A stretch of DNA of 64,000 nt from Lachnospiraceae bacterium. GTDB taxonomy: Bacteria > Bacillota > Clostridia > Lachnospirales > Lachnospiraceae. The notes beneath the pieces were generated by a model, which was given only the letters and a program-made list of their open reading frames with translations, was not told the DNA's origin and ran no database searches. This document shows, piece after piece, positions 1-8,444 of this stretch (within the stretch, counting starts at the first letter, position 1; the number at the start of each line of letters is the position of its first letter). The translations under genes were made by a program, and so were the position numbers. Where the stretch lies: contig SVEG01000003.1 in the NCBI GenBank assembly GCA_015057505.1, forward strand, positions 62,001 to 126,000, written 5' to 3'.

Positions 1-1
1 G

Positions 2-1114
2 TCCATCTTTGCACTTAATATTTCTCCTTACATTACATCATCAATTATTATGCAGCTCCTCACAATAGCTATTCCTAAGCTTGAGGAAATGCAGAAGGAT
101 GGTGAAGAAGGTAAGAAGAAGATTGCTGAAATCTCAAGATATCTTACAATCGGCTTGGCTGTAATCCAGAGTGGTGCTACCGCAATCGGATTCGGAAGCA
201 AATTGTTTGAGAATTATAATTTCTTCAGTGTATTAGTTGTTATTTTATCAATGACAGCAGGTAGTGCACTTGTAATGTGGATTGGAGAGCGTATTACAGA
301 GCATGGTATCGGTAACGGTATTTCAATGGTTCTTTTAGTAAATATCCTTTCATCAATCCCTACAGATTTTATAACACTCTATAAGAGATTCGTAGAAGAA
401 AGGCATATTGTTATCGGTATTGTTTCTTCAGTAATCATCATTGCAATAATTCTTGCACTTATTGTGTATGTAATTATGCTTCAGGATGGAGAGAGAAGAA
501 TTCCGGTTCAGTATGCACAGAAGGTGCAGGGCAGACGTCAGGTTGGCGGACAGAGTTCACATATTCCGCTTAAGGTTAATACGGCAGGTGTTATTCCTGT
601 AATCTTTGCCGGCTCACTTATGTCATTGCCTGTAATTGTAGGTCAGATTGCTAAGGTAGATGCAGGAAGCATCGGTGGCCAGATCCTTATGATTCTTAAC
701 CAGGGTTACTGGTGTAAGTTCACATATCCCTGGCCGTTCCCGATTTACACAGTCGGCTTATTGATTTACATTGCACTTATTGTGGTATTTGCATATTTCT
801 ATACTTCAATCAGCTTTAATCCGAATGAAGTAGCAGAAAACATTAAAAAACAGGGTGGTTTTGTTCCCGGTATCAGACCCGGCAAGCCTACTCAGGAATA
901 TTTTTCAAAGATTTTGAACTACATCGTGTTTATTGGAGCAGTTGGACTTGTAATTGTTGCTGTAATACCGATTGTTATCACAGGTTTGTTTGATGTTAAC
1001 ATCTCATTCCTTGGTACATCAATTATCATCGTTGTTGGTGTAGTATTAGAAACACTTAAGCAGGTTGAGTCCAAGATGTCAGTTCGTCACTATAAAGGAT
1101 TTTTGGAAGATTAA
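2..1114 (+). CDS. secY: SecY preprotein translocase subunit (5' end outside window)
   Basis: This is the central channel subunit of the SecYEG translocon, which moves unfolded proteins through or into the cytoplasmic membrane. The reading frame is open from the window edge, so about 370 residues are visible and roughly the first 65 are missing compared with the usual 430-440. The motif NISPYITSSIIMQLL just inside the edge, the IGNGISM segment and the cytoplasmic loop with RRIPVQYA are classic SecY signatures, and about eight hydrophobic helices follow one another. It is followed by adk and map, the normal end of the spc ribosomal operon in Firmicutes. An internal ATG at 50 is not the true start because the frame is conserved upstream of it. 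Confidence 0.97.
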   Translation, partial: SIFALNISPYITSSIIMQLLTIAIPKLEEMQKDGEEGKKKIAEISRYLTIGLAVIQSGATAIGFGSKLFENYNFFSVLVVILSMTAGSALVMWIGERITEHGIGNGISMVLLVNILSSIPTDFITLYKRFVEERHIVIGIVSSVIIIAIILALIVYVIMLQDGERRIPVQYAQKVQGRRQVGGQSSHIPLKVNTAGVIPVIFAGSLMSLPVIVGQIAKVDAGSIGGQILMILNQGYWCKFTYPWPFPIYTVGLLIYIALIVVFAYFYTSISFNPNEVAENIKKQGGFVPGIRPGKPTQEYFSKILNYIVFIGAVGLVIVAVIPIVITGLFDVNISFLGTSIIIVVGVVLETLKQVESKMSVRHYKGFLED

Positions 1115-1121
1115 TAATATT

Positions 1122-1190
1122 TGCTGTTGCCTATAGCGAGGTTTAATGCCTCGCTAAAGACAGCAGTAAAGGTATGTTAAGACCTTTTTG
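1122..1190 (+). promoter_or_regulatory. Two consecutive hairpins between secY and adk
   Basis: The 120-base gap holds an 8-bp stem (TAGCGAGG at 1134-1141 with CCTCGCTA at 1149-1156) enclosed by TGCTGT/ACAGCA (1122-1127 with 1160-1165). A second hairpin AAAGGT/ACCTTT (1168-1173 with 1182-1187) follows and ends in a short T run. The second resembles a weak intrinsic terminator, so this may be an attenuation or mRNA-processing site inside the operon. Structure is seen directly; function is inferred. Confidence 0.55.
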
Positions 1191-1234
1191 GCCCGAATTG
1201 GATATTTGGAACAATTAATAACAGGAGAAAACAT

Positions 1235-1879
1235 ATGAAAATAGTAATGCTTGGAGCACCCGGTGCGGGAAAAGGAACGCAGGCAAAAAAAATTGCAGAT
1301 AAGTGGCAGATTCCTCATATATCTACAGGAGATATTTTCCGTGCGAATATTAAGCAGGGAACAGAACTGGGTAAGAAAGCGAAAGCTTTTATAGATAAAG
1401 GAATGTTAGTGCCGGATGAGTTAACGATTGAGTTAATTATTGACCGTCTTCACCAGGCGGATTGTACTAACGGATATGTTCTTGACGGTTATCCAAGAAC
1501 AATTCCCCAGGCAGAGAGCTTAACAGAAGTACTTGACAAGCTGGATGAAGCAATTGACTACGCAGTCAATGTGGATGTTCCGGATGAGAATATTGTTAAC
1601 CGCATGAGCGGAAGGCGTGCGTGTCTTAATTGTGGGGCAACCTACCATATTAAATATGCACCGCCGGTAAATGAAGGAATTTGTGACAGATGTCAGAGCG
1701 AGCTGGTGCTTCGTGATGACGATAAGCCTGAGACAGTCCTTAAACGTTTGGAAGTCTATCATGAGCAGACACAGCCTCTTATTGATTATTACGAGAAGCT
1801 TGGTGTGCTTAGAAGTGTAGATGGTACAAAGGATCTTGAAGATGTTTTCAGTGCCATTGTAGATATTTTAGGAGCGTAG
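1235..1879 (+). CDS. adk: Adenylate kinase
   Basis: This enzyme interconverts ATP + AMP and 2 ADP in the cytosol and sets the adenylate energy charge. The P-loop GAPGAGKGT lies at residues 7-15, the AMP-binding segment STGDIFR follows, and the DGYPRT motif is near residue 85. The lid carries four cysteines in two C-x2-C pairs (CLNC and CDRC, about residues 129-152), the zinc-binding lid typical of Gram-positive long-form enzymes. The length of 214 aa is normal. AACAGGAGAAA precedes the ATG. The map gene starts four bases after the stop, so the two are co-transcribed. Confidence 0.98.
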   Translation: MKIVMLGAPGAGKGTQAKKIADKWQIPHISTGDIFRANIKQGTELGKKAKAFIDKGMLVPDELTIELIIDRLHQADCTNGYVLDGYPRTIPQAESLTEVLDKLDEAIDYAVNVDVPDENIVNRMSGRRACLNCGATYHIKYAPPVNEGICDRCQSELVLRDDDKPETVLKRLEVYHEQTQPLIDYYEKLGVLRSVDGTKDLEDVFSAIVDILGA

Positions 1880-1883
1880 ACAT

Positions 1884-2633
1884 ATGCCTATTTCGATTAA
1901 ATCTGAGAGAGAAATAGAATTAATGCGTGAAGCCGGAAGAATTCTTAAAATAACTCATGAAGAGATGGCTAAGGCGGTTAAGCCGGGCATCAGCACATTT
2001 GAGTTAAATAAGATAGGTGAAGAAGTAATAAGAAGCTACGGATGTATTCCTTCTTTCCTTGATTATAATGGATATCCTGCTTCAATATGCGTTTCAGTAA
2101 ATGATGAAGTAGTACATGGAATTCCTTCAAAAAAGAGAATCCTTAAGGAAGGCGATATAGTAAGCCTTGACGCAGGAGTAATTTATAAAGGATATCATTC
2201 TGATGCAGCCAGAACGCATGCGGTAGGGAAGATAAGTGACGAAGCCGCAAAGCTTATAGAAGTCACAAGACAGTCATTCTTCGAAGGCATGAAATATGCC
2301 AGAGAAGGTTGCCATCTGTATGATATATCAGCAGCAATCGGTGCTTATGCCGAGAGCTTCGGATATGGGGTCGTTGAAGATTTGGTTGGACACGGAATCG
2401 GACAGCAGTTGCATGAAGATCCGCAGATACCAAACTTTGCAATGAAACGCAGAGGCCCCAAGCTGCAGGCGGGAATGACACTTGCAATAGAACCCATGAT
2501 TAACATGGGAGGCTATGAAGTAGAATGGTTAGACGATGATTGGACAGTAGTTACACTCGACGGTTCATTATCAGCTCATTACGAGAACACGATATTGATT
2601 ACCAAGGGTGAGCCTGAACTGCTTACAAGATAG
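1884..2633 (+). CDS. map: Type I methionine aminopeptidase
   Basis: It removes the initiator methionine from nascent proteins whose second residue is small. The 249-aa length fits the short type Ia form without an N-terminal extension. The five metal ligands can be placed: the two Asp in LDAGVIYKGYHSDAAR, the His in GHGIGQQLHEDP, the Glu in AIEPMI and a C-terminal Glu in HYENT. It is tightly linked to adk upstream and to a KOW-domain gene 16 bases downstream, an order conserved in Clostridia. Confidence 0.97.
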   Translation: MPISIKSEREIELMREAGRILKITHEEMAKAVKPGISTFELNKIGEEVIRSYGCIPSFLDYNGYPASICVSVNDEVVHGIPSKKRILKEGDIVSLDAGVIYKGYHSDAARTHAVGKISDEAAKLIEVTRQSFFEGMKYAREGCHLYDISAAIGAYAESFGYGVVEDLVGHGIGQQLHEDPQIPNFAMKRRGPKLQAGMTLAIEPMINMGGYEVEWLDDDWTVVTLDGSLSAHYENTILITKGEPELLTR

Positions 2634-2649
2634 TTCTGAGAGGTGACAT

Positions 2650-2931
2650 ATGGAACTGTACAGAACAGGTAATCTTGCAAAATCCAAAGCAGGTCACGAC
2701 AAAGATAAGATATATGTAATAATCCGTGAAGACGGTGAATATGTATACTTAAGCGATGGGGACCTTAAGACAATCGATAACCCTAAGAAAAAGAACAAGA
2801 AGCACATTCAACCAATCAAAAGTGATAATACAGATTGTGTTGACAATGAAATTATTCGGGAATTAATCCGGCATTATATAGGAGGTCAGACATGTCAAAG
2901 GCAGATGTCATCGAAATTGAAGGAACAGTAG
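2650..2931 (+). CDS. KOW-domain RNA-binding protein (L14e-like)
   Basis: This small basic protein of 93 aa begins with a KOW-like strand pattern ([18 protein letters not shown]), as in the L14e/L6e-like proteins that Clostridia encode between map and infA. A ribosome- or RNA-associated role is inferred from that position. GAGAGGTGACAT precedes the ATG. The frame does not stop before infA: it runs 40 bases into it, so the last ~13 residues (after HYIGGQ) are encoded by the infA ribosome binding site and first codons. That tail looks unselected and may follow loss of an earlier stop. Confidence 0.8.
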   Translation: MELYRTGNLAKSKAGHDKDKIYVIIREDGEYVYLSDGDLKTIDNPKKKNKKHIQPIKSDNTDCVDNEIIRELIRHYIGGQTCQRQMSSKLKEQ

Positions 2932-3110
2932 TTGAAAAGTTACCGAACGCCATGTTTCAGGTTGAGCTTGAAAATGGACATCAGGTATTAGCACATATCA
3001 GCGGTAAACTCAGAATGAACTACATTCGTATTTTGCCGGGAGATAAAGTAACATTAGAGATGTCACCTTATGATCTTTCAAAGGGAAGAATCATTTGGAG
3101 AGATAAATAA
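2892..3110 (+). CDS. infA: Translation initiation factor IF-1
   Basis: IF-1 binds the 30S A site and helps IF-2 and IF-3 select the initiator tRNA. The protein has 72 aa, the exact family length, and consists of one S1/OB-fold domain. The motifs [29 protein letters not shown] and IRILPGDKV are diagnostic. TAGGAGGTC ahead of the ATG is a strong ribosome binding site that lies inside the preceding KOW-protein frame, so translation of the two is probably coupled. Confidence 0.98.
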   Translation: MSKADVIEIEGTVVEKLPNAMFQVELENGHQVLAHISGKLRMNYIRILPGDKVTLEMSPYDLSKGRIIWRDK

Positions 3111-3161
3111 GTCTGTTTATATAGGAAGAGTTTATACTGTAAACTTTTAGGAAAAAAGTTC

Positions 3162-3190
3162 TTGCATTTGCAAAAACACCGTGATATAAT
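3162..3190 (+). promoter_or_regulatory. Sigma-A promoter before rpmJ
   Basis: TTGCAT (3162-3167) and TATAAT (3185-3190) are separated by 17 bases and preceded by an A/T-rich tract. This gives rpmJ and the alpha operon an internal promoter inside the spc-alpha cluster. The call rests on box match and spacing only. Confidence 0.75.
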
Positions 3191-3223
3191 ATCAGATGGA
3201 CTTTTTTGAAAGGAGGATTCGCT

Positions 3224-3337
3224 GTGAAAGTTAGATCTTCAGTAAAACCGATTTGTGAAAAATGTAAAGTAATTAAGAGAAAGGGAAGCATCAGAGTAAT
3301 CTGTGAGAATCCCAAGCATAAGCAGAGACAGGGTTAA
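3224..3337 (+). CDS. rpmJ: 50S ribosomal protein L36
   Basis: This 37-aa protein is one of the smallest ribosomal proteins; it binds 23S rRNA and a zinc ion in the large subunit. It opens [14 protein letters not shown] and ends KHKQRQG. The ligands are C-x2-C, a third Cys and a His (C11, C14, C27, H32), so it is the zinc-binding form. Translation starts at GTG 3224 behind AAGGAGGATTCGCT. It lies between infA and rpsM, the canonical place. Confidence 0.97.
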   Translation: MKVRSSVKPICEKCKVIKRKGSIRVICENPKHKQRQG

Positions 3338-3427
3338 TCCGTCCGCTTAGGCACAATGTGAAATGTGAAAAATAAATATTTTTCATGATTTTGCGGCTGC
3401 AGTAACGACCGCTTTTTGTTGTGTAAA

Positions 3428-3523
3428 CTCGAAATTTATGAAATAAATTTTGAGGTAGCTCGAAATTTGTCACAGCAAATTTTGAGTAAAGCACATATGT
3501 TGCAGGAAAGCAGTTGTTGCTTT
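3428..3523 (+). repeat. Tandem near-identical hairpins upstream of rpsM
   Basis: The 236-base rpmJ-rpsM gap contains two successive hairpins of almost the same sequence. Both start CTCGAAATTT and end AAATTTTGAG (3428-3454 and 3459-3486), each with an 11-bp stem containing one G-T pair and a short loop. A third, shorter hairpin AAAGCA/TGCTTT lies at 3507-3523. It may be a ribosomal-protein leader or a small duplicated repeat. No ORF in the gap is convincing. Confidence 0.65.
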
Positions 3524-3573
3524 AAATAAAGTAATAAAATAATGATTGAGACAAATGGAGGTGCAAAACACAC

Positions 3574-3942
3574 ATGGCTCGTATTTCAGGTGTTGATTTA
3601 CCAAGAGACAAACGCGTTGAAATTGGTTTGACTTATATCTACGGTATCGGTAGAGTAAGCTCACTTCGTATCTTAGAGGCTGCAGGCGTTAGCCCTGATA
3701 CTCGCGTTAAAGATTTGACGGATGATGAAGTTAAGAAAATCAGTGCTGTAATTGATGAGACTCAGACTGTTGAGGGTGATTTGAGAAGAGAAATCGCTAT
3801 GAACATCAAGAGATTACAGGAAATTGGTTGCTACAGAGGTATTCGTCATAGAAAAGGTCTTCCTGTTCGTGGTCAGAAAACAAAGACCAATGCCAGAACA
3901 AGAAAAGGCCCGAAGAAGACAGTTGCAAATAAGAAGAAATAA
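3574..3942 (+). CDS. rpsM: 30S ribosomal protein S13
   Basis: S13 sits in the head of the small subunit and contacts the P-site tRNA and the 50S subunit through intersubunit bridges. The 122-aa protein starts [15 protein letters not shown], contains the GIGR helix-turn segment and [17 protein letters not shown], and has the basic C-terminal tail ending in KKK. It begins the alpha operon (rpsM-rpsK-rpsD-rpoA-rplQ). ATGGAGGTG precedes the ATG. Confidence 0.98.
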   Translation: MARISGVDLPRDKRVEIGLTYIYGIGRVSSLRILEAAGVSPDTRVKDLTDDEVKKISAVIDETQTVEGDLRREIAMNIKRLQEIGCYRGIRHRKGLPVRGQKTKTNARTRKGPKKTVANKKK

Positions 3943-3973
3943 TAGGAACCCATAAGGGAGGTTAGTTTAAGAA

Positions 3974-4369
3974 ATGGCTAAAAAAGTTACCAAAAAAGTG
4001 ACAAAAAAGCGTGTTAAGAAAAACGTTGAACGAGGACAAGCACATATTCAGTCTTCATTTAATAACACAATAGTAACATTGACTGATTTAGAAGGAAATG
4101 CTCTTTCATGGGCAAGTGCTGGTGGTCTGGGATTTAGAGGTTCAAGGAAATCTACTCCTTATGCAGCTCAAATGGCAGCTGAAACTGCTACAAAGGCAGC
4201 TTTGGTACATGGACTTAAGTCTGTTGATGTTATGGTTAAGGGACCCGGCTCAGGTAGAGAAGCAGCAATTCGTGCGCTTCAGGCATGTGGTCTTGAAGTA
4301 ACAAGCATTCGCGACGTAACACCGGTACCGCATAACGGATGTCGTCCGCCGAAACGCAGAAGAGTCTAA
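3974..4369 (+). CDS. rpsK: 30S ribosomal protein S11
   Basis: S11 is on the platform of the small subunit near the mRNA exit. The 131-aa protein has a lysine-rich N-terminus ([16 protein letters not shown]) followed by the conserved core [37 protein letters not shown] and the terminal [17 protein letters not shown]. The start lies behind AAGGGAGG. It is co-transcribed with rpsM (31 bases upstream) and rpsD (15 bases downstream). Confidence 0.98.
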   Translation: MAKKVTKKVTKKRVKKNVERGQAHIQSSFNNTIVTLTDLEGNALSWASAGGLGFRGSRKSTPYAAQMAAETATKAALVHGLKSVDVMVKGPGSGREAAIRALQACGLEVTSIRDVTPVPHNGCRPPKRRRV

Positions 4370-4384
4370 TAGGAGGTGTAAGAA

Positions 4385-4978
4385 GTGGCAGTTAATAGAG
4401 TTCCTGTATTAAAAAGATGCAGATCACTTGGATTAGATCCTATTTATTTAGGTATCGATAAAAAATCAAACAGAGAATTAAAAAGAGCTAATAAGAAGAT
4501 GAGCGAGTATGGTCTCCAGTTAAGAGAGAAGCAGAAAGCAAAATTCATCTACGGTGTGTTAGAGAAGCCTTTTAGAAATTACTATGAGAAGGCTGAGAAA
4601 ATGAGAGGTCAGGCCGGTGAGAATCTTATGATCTTACTTGAAAGAAGACTTGACAATGTCATTTTCCGTATGGGTCTTGCAAGAACAAGAAAAGAAGCCA
4701 GACAGATCGTTGACCACAAGCATGTTTTAGTTAACGGCGCATGTGTAAACATTCCTTCTTACTTGATTAAGGCAGGAGACACAATTGAAATCAGAGAAAA
4801 GAGTAAGTCTTCTCAGAGATATAAAGATATATTAGAGGTAACATCAGGAAGAATTACACCTAACTGGTTAGATGTAGATCAGGAAAATCTTAAGGGTGCT
4901 ATCAAAGAGCTTCCTACAAGAGAAGAGATTGATGTTCCTGTTAACGAGATGCTTATCGTCGAGTTGTATTCTAAATAA
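4385..4978 (+). CDS. rpsD: 30S ribosomal protein S4
   Basis: S4 is a primary 16S rRNA binding protein that nucleates assembly of the 30S body and in many bacteria represses the alpha operon. The protein has 197 aa and starts at GTG behind AGGAGGTG. The N-terminal domain lacks the four-cysteine zinc cluster (only one Cys near residue 11), so it is a zinc-free form. The S4 RNA-binding domain ([29 protein letters not shown]) occupies about residues 88-150. Confidence 0.97.
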   Translation: MAVNRVPVLKRCRSLGLDPIYLGIDKKSNRELKRANKKMSEYGLQLREKQKAKFIYGVLEKPFRNYYEKAEKMRGQAGENLMILLERRLDNVIFRMGLARTRKEARQIVDHKHVLVNGACVNIPSYLIKAGDTIEIREKSKSSQRYKDILEVTSGRITPNWLDVDQENLKGAIKELPTREEIDVPVNEMLIVELYSK

Positions 4979-5047
4979 TAACTTTCTAGTTAGAATTTGG
5001 AATATGATTTCCCTCAATATCATAAACCCAAAAGGAGGGGCTTTATC

Positions 5048-6007
5048 GTGTTCGATTTCGAAAAACCGAAAATTGAAGTTGCTGAGATATCAGATGACAA
5101 AAGACGTGGGAAGTTTGTTGTAGAACCGTTGGAAAGAGGTTATGGTACCACACTTGGTAATTCACTTAGAAGAATTATGCTTTCTTCATTACCGGGTGCT
5201 GCTGTTAGTCAGGTTAAGATTGACGGCGTTCTTCACGAGTTCAGCTCTATCCCCGGAGTAAAAGAAGATGTTACTGAGATAATCATGAACATCAAAAATC
5301 TTGCTATTAGAAATAATAGCGATACGAACGAAGCCAAAACAGCATATATTGAGTTTGAAGGCGAAGGTGTTGTAACAGCTGCAGATATTCAGGCTGATCA
5401 GGATATCGAGATTCTCAATCCTGATTTAGTAATCGCTACATTAAACGGCGGTGCAGACAGCAAGCTTTACATGGAGCTTACCATTACAAGAGGCAGAGGC
5501 TATGTAGGCGCAGACAGAAATAAGAACGAGGATTTACCCATCGGTGTTATTTCTATCGATTCTATCTACACTCCTGTTGAGCGTGTTAATTTATCTGTAG
5601 AGAATACCCGTGTTGGTCAGATTACAGACTATGATAAACTTACATTGGATGTGTTTACTAACGGAACACTTGCTCCCGATGAGGCTGTAAGCTTGGCTGC
5701 AAAGGTATTAAGCGAGCATTTAGTATTGTTTATCGATCTTTCCGAGAGCGCAAGAAATCTTGACGTTATGGTAGAAAGAAAAGATGACGAGAAGGAAAAA
5801 GTGCTTGAGATGAACATTGATGAATTAGAGCTTTCAGTTCGTTCATACAATTGTTTGAAGAGAGCCGGAATCAATACTGTTGAGGAGCTCACTAACAGAA
5901 CTCCTGAAGATATGATGAAGGTTCGTAATCTTGGACGTAAGTCTTTGGATGAAGTACTTGCAAAATTAAAAGAACTCGGATTGCAGTTAAATCCCGGTGA
6001 GGAATAA
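5048..6007 (+). CDS. rpoA: RNA polymerase alpha subunit
   Basis: Alpha dimerises to seed assembly of RNA polymerase, and its C-terminal domain contacts UP elements and activators. I place the start at GTG 5048, directly behind AAAGGAGGGGC; the frame is open further upstream to an ATG at 4997, but that lacks a ribosome binding site. The result is a 319-aa protein of normal length. The N-terminal domain carries [28 protein letters not shown]. The C-terminal domain carries [14 protein letters not shown] and [12 protein letters not shown]. Confidence 0.97.
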   Translation: MFDFEKPKIEVAEISDDKRRGKFVVEPLERGYGTTLGNSLRRIMLSSLPGAAVSQVKIDGVLHEFSSIPGVKEDVTEIIMNIKNLAIRNNSDTNEAKTAYIEFEGEGVVTAADIQADQDIEILNPDLVIATLNGGADSKLYMELTITRGRGYVGADRNKNEDLPIGVISIDSIYTPVERVNLSVENTRVGQITDYDKLTLDVFTNGTLAPDEAVSLAAKVLSEHLVLFIDLSESARNLDVMVERKDDEKEKVLEMNIDELELSVRSYNCLKRAGINTVEELTNRTPEDMMKVRNLGRKSLDEVLAKLKELGLQLNPGEE

Positions 6008-6111
6008 ATCTGAGTTGTTACTTATAAAAATTTATGGAGCAAAAGCATCCGTCCAGTAAGACCGAAGAAGCATGGTCGGGTGTTCCACAAATTGAGAAAG
6101 GAGCCACAATA

Positions 6112-6648
6112 ATGGCAGGATATAGAAAGCTTGGCAGAACAACAAGCCAGAGAAAAGCATTAATCAGAAGTCAGGTAACAGCACTTCTTTACAACGGAAA
6201 GATTGTTACTACAGAAGCTAGAGCAAAAGAAATCCGTAAAGTTGCAGAGCATTTAATCGCTCTTGGTGTTAAGGAAAAGGATAACTTCGAAGAGGTTACA
6301 GTTAAGGCTAAAGTTGCTCGTAAAGACAAAGATGGTAAGAGAGTAAAAGAAGTTGTTGACGGTAAGAAAGTAACAGTATTCGACGAAGTTGACAAGACAA
6401 TCAAGAAGGATATGCCTTCACGTCTTCATGCAAGAAGAGAGATGTTAAAGGTTCTTTACCCTGTAACAGAGATTCCTGCTGAGGCAGCCGGTAAGAAGAA
6501 AAATACAAAGGAAGTTGATTTAGTAGCAAAGATTTTTGACGAAATCGCTCCTAAGTATGCTGATCGTAAGGGTGGATACACAAGAATCGTTAAGATCGGT
6601 CTTCGTAAAGGTGACGCAGCAATGGAAGTATTGCTTGAGTTAGTTTAA
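6112..6648 (+). CDS. rplQ: 50S ribosomal protein L17, enlarged form
   Basis: L17 lies near the peptide exit on the large subunit. The start is ATG 6112 behind GAAAGGAGCC, giving 178 aa; an upstream ATG at 6034 in the same frame has no ribosome binding site. The N-terminus ([17 protein letters not shown]) and C-terminus ([17 protein letters not shown]) are standard. Typical bacterial L17 is about 120 aa, and here a charged insertion of roughly 50 residues (about 50-105, rich in KDKDGK and VDGKKV) interrupts it. The insertion is seen directly; I believe similar ones occur in related Clostridia. Confidence 0.95.
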   Translation: MAGYRKLGRTTSQRKALIRSQVTALLYNGKIVTTEARAKEIRKVAEHLIALGVKEKDNFEEVTVKAKVARKDKDGKRVKEVVDGKKVTVFDEVDKTIKKDMPSRLHARREMLKVLYPVTEIPAEAAGKKKNTKEVDLVAKIFDEIAPKYADRKGGYTRIVKIGLRKGDAAMEVLLELV

Positions 6649-6660
6649 TAAGCTTTAAGA

Positions 6661-6689
6661 GCGTTCTGCAAAAGCAGGACGCTTTTTTT
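6661..6689 (+). terminator. Intrinsic terminator of the alpha operon
   Basis: GCGTTCTGC and GCAGGACGC form a 9-bp stem with one G-T pair around an AAAA loop, followed by a run of seven T. It closes the ribosomal operon before the ECF transporter genes. Confidence 0.9.
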
Positions 6690-6698
6690 ATTCATGTA

Positions 6699-6727
6699 TT
6701 GCAATTAAAGCGAGAATACTATAAAAT
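6699..6727 (+). promoter_or_regulatory. Likely sigma-A promoter of ecfA1
   Basis: TTGCAA (6699-6704) and TAAAAT (6722-6727) are spaced by 17 bases just after the alpha-operon terminator and 33 bases before the ecfA1 ATG. The boxes are near consensus; no operator was seen. Confidence 0.5.
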
Positions 6728-6759
6728 AGAGAAAGCTTAAAAGAACAGAGGTTATCAAA

Positions 6760-7620
6760 ATGAGTATAATCAAGGCAGAAGACCTTATTTTTGAATATAA
6801 GAAGCTTGATGATGCCGGAGAGGTTGAGAGCGTTCACAGAGCCGTAGACAATGTTAATCTTGAGGTTAATAAGGGAGAGTTTATTGCAATTCTCGGACAC
6901 AACGGTTCAGGTAAGTCCACGCTTGCCAAGCACATCAATGCAATTTTACTTCCGAGCGAAGGCTCTATGTGGGTTTGCGGCAAGGATACCAAGGAAGAAG
7001 ACGATACGTGGTTTATAAGACAGAATGCAGGAATGGTTTTCCAAAATCCCGATAATCAGATTATAGGCACTGTTGTTGAAGAGGATGTCGGATTCGGACC
7101 GGAAAATATCGGTGTGCCTACAGAGGATATCTGGACACGCGTTGAGAATGCACTTAAATCCGTCGGTATGATTAAATACAGACATCATTCTCCCAATAAG
7201 CTTTCCGGTGGACAGAAGCAGAGAGTGGCGATTGCAGGTGTTGTTGCAATGAAGCCGCAGTGCATTATTCTTGATGAACCGACAGCGATGCTTGACCCCA
7301 ACGGAAGGCAGGAAGTTATTAAGACGGTACTTGAATTAAATAAAAAAGAAGGAGTAACCGTAATTCTTATTACACATTATATGGAAGAGGTTATTTCCGC
7401 GGACAGAGTTTTTGTCATGGAAAGCGGGCAGGTTGTTATGACAGGAACACCAAGAGAGATATTTGCAAGAGTGGATGAACTCAAATCCTACAGGATGGAC
7501 GTTCCGCAGGTTACAATGCTCGCACATGAGCTTAAAGAAGCAGGTGTACCGATTAGCGGAACAATTTTAAGCGTAGAGGAATTGGTAGAAGAGATATGTC
7601 AATTAAAGTCGAAGGTTTAA
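6760..7620 (+). CDS. ecfA1: ECF transporter ATPase EcfA1
   Basis: This is one of two ATPases of the energy-coupling factor module, which powers uptake of vitamins and similar micronutrients through interchangeable S components. In 286 aa it shows Walker A GHNGSGKST at 46-54, Q-loop FQNPDNQ, signature LSGGQKQR near 150, Walker B CIILDEPT and a switch His in LITH. FQNPDNQ is characteristic of EcfA/CbiO ATPases. Its end overlaps the next ATPase gene by 25 bases, so expression is coupled. No substrate-binding S component is encoded nearby, consistent with a shared group II module. Confidence 0.95.
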   Translation: MSIIKAEDLIFEYKKLDDAGEVESVHRAVDNVNLEVNKGEFIAILGHNGSGKSTLAKHINAILLPSEGSMWVCGKDTKEEDDTWFIRQNAGMVFQNPDNQIIGTVVEEDVGFGPENIGVPTEDIWTRVENALKSVGMIKYRHHSPNKLSGGQKQRVAIAGVVAMKPQCIILDEPTAMLDPNGRQEVIKTVLELNKKEGVTVILITHYMEEVISADRVFVMESGQVVMTGTPREIFARVDELKSYRMDVPQVTMLAHELKEAGVPISGTILSVEELVEEICQLKSKV

Positions 7621-8444
7621 ATTATATATACAGTCAGGGTACGGCTTACGAGATAAAAGCACTTGATAATATTAACCTTAGTATTGAAGACGGTGAATTC
7701 ATAGGTATTATCGGTCATACAGGTTCCGGTAAATCCACACTTATTCAGCATCTTAACGGTCTTATTAAGGCAACTTCAGGAGCGATTTACTATAACGGTA
7801 AGAATATTTACGACGAAGATTTCAAGATGAAGGATTTAAGAAGCAAGGTCGGACTTGTATTCCAGTATCCCGAGTATCAGCTTTTTGAGGTGGATGTTTT
7901 CTCGGATGTTTGTTTCGGACCTAAGAATCTCGGTTTATCCAAAGAAGAGATTGAGGCGAGAGCCAATAAAGCACTTCAGGCAGTAGGATTGAAAGAAAAG
8001 TATTACAAATACTCACCGTTTGAGCTTTCGGGTGGACAGAAGAGAAGAGTAGCAATTGCCGGTGTTCTTGCTATGCAGCCTGAGGTACTTATACTTGATG
8101 AGCCCACGGCAGGTCTTGATCCTAAGGGCAGAGAAGACATTCTGAATCTTATTGCAAGACTTCATGATGAAAAAGGACTTACGGTAATTGTTGTGTCACA
8201 CAGCATGGATGATATGGCACAGTACGCAAAGCGTCTTATCGTTATGAATCAGGGCAGTGTGCAGTATGACGGGACACCCAAGGAAGTATTTTTGCACTAC
8301 CGTGAGCTTGAGAAAGTAGGTCTTTCAGCTCCGAAGGTAACATATATTATGCATGAACTTGCAGAACGCGGACTTTCGGTTGATGTTACGGCAACCACGA
8401 TTGAAGAAGCAAAGAAGAGTATTTTGGAAGGATTAAAGAAATGA
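7596..8444 (+). CDS. ecfA2: ECF transporter ATPase EcfA2
   Basis: This is the second ATPase of the ECF module and forms a heterodimer with EcfA1. The protein has 282 aa with Walker A GHTGSGKST at 40-48, Q-loop FQYPEYQLFE, signature LSGGQKRR and Walker B VLILDEPT followed by AGLDPKGR. The ATG lies inside the end of ecfA1, and the stop overlaps the ecfT start in ATGA, indicating translational coupling of all three genes. Confidence 0.95.
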   Translation: MSIKVEGLNYIYSQGTAYEIKALDNINLSIEDGEFIGIIGHTGSGKSTLIQHLNGLIKATSGAIYYNGKNIYDEDFKMKDLRSKVGLVFQYPEYQLFEVDVFSDVCFGPKNLGLSKEEIEARANKALQAVGLKEKYYKYSPFELSGGQKRRVAIAGVLAMQPEVLILDEPTAGLDPKGREDILNLIARLHDEKGLTVIVVSHSMDDMAQYAKRLIVMNQGSVQYDGTPKEVFLHYRELEKVGLSAPKVTYIMHELAERGLSVDVTATTIEEAKKSILEGLKK

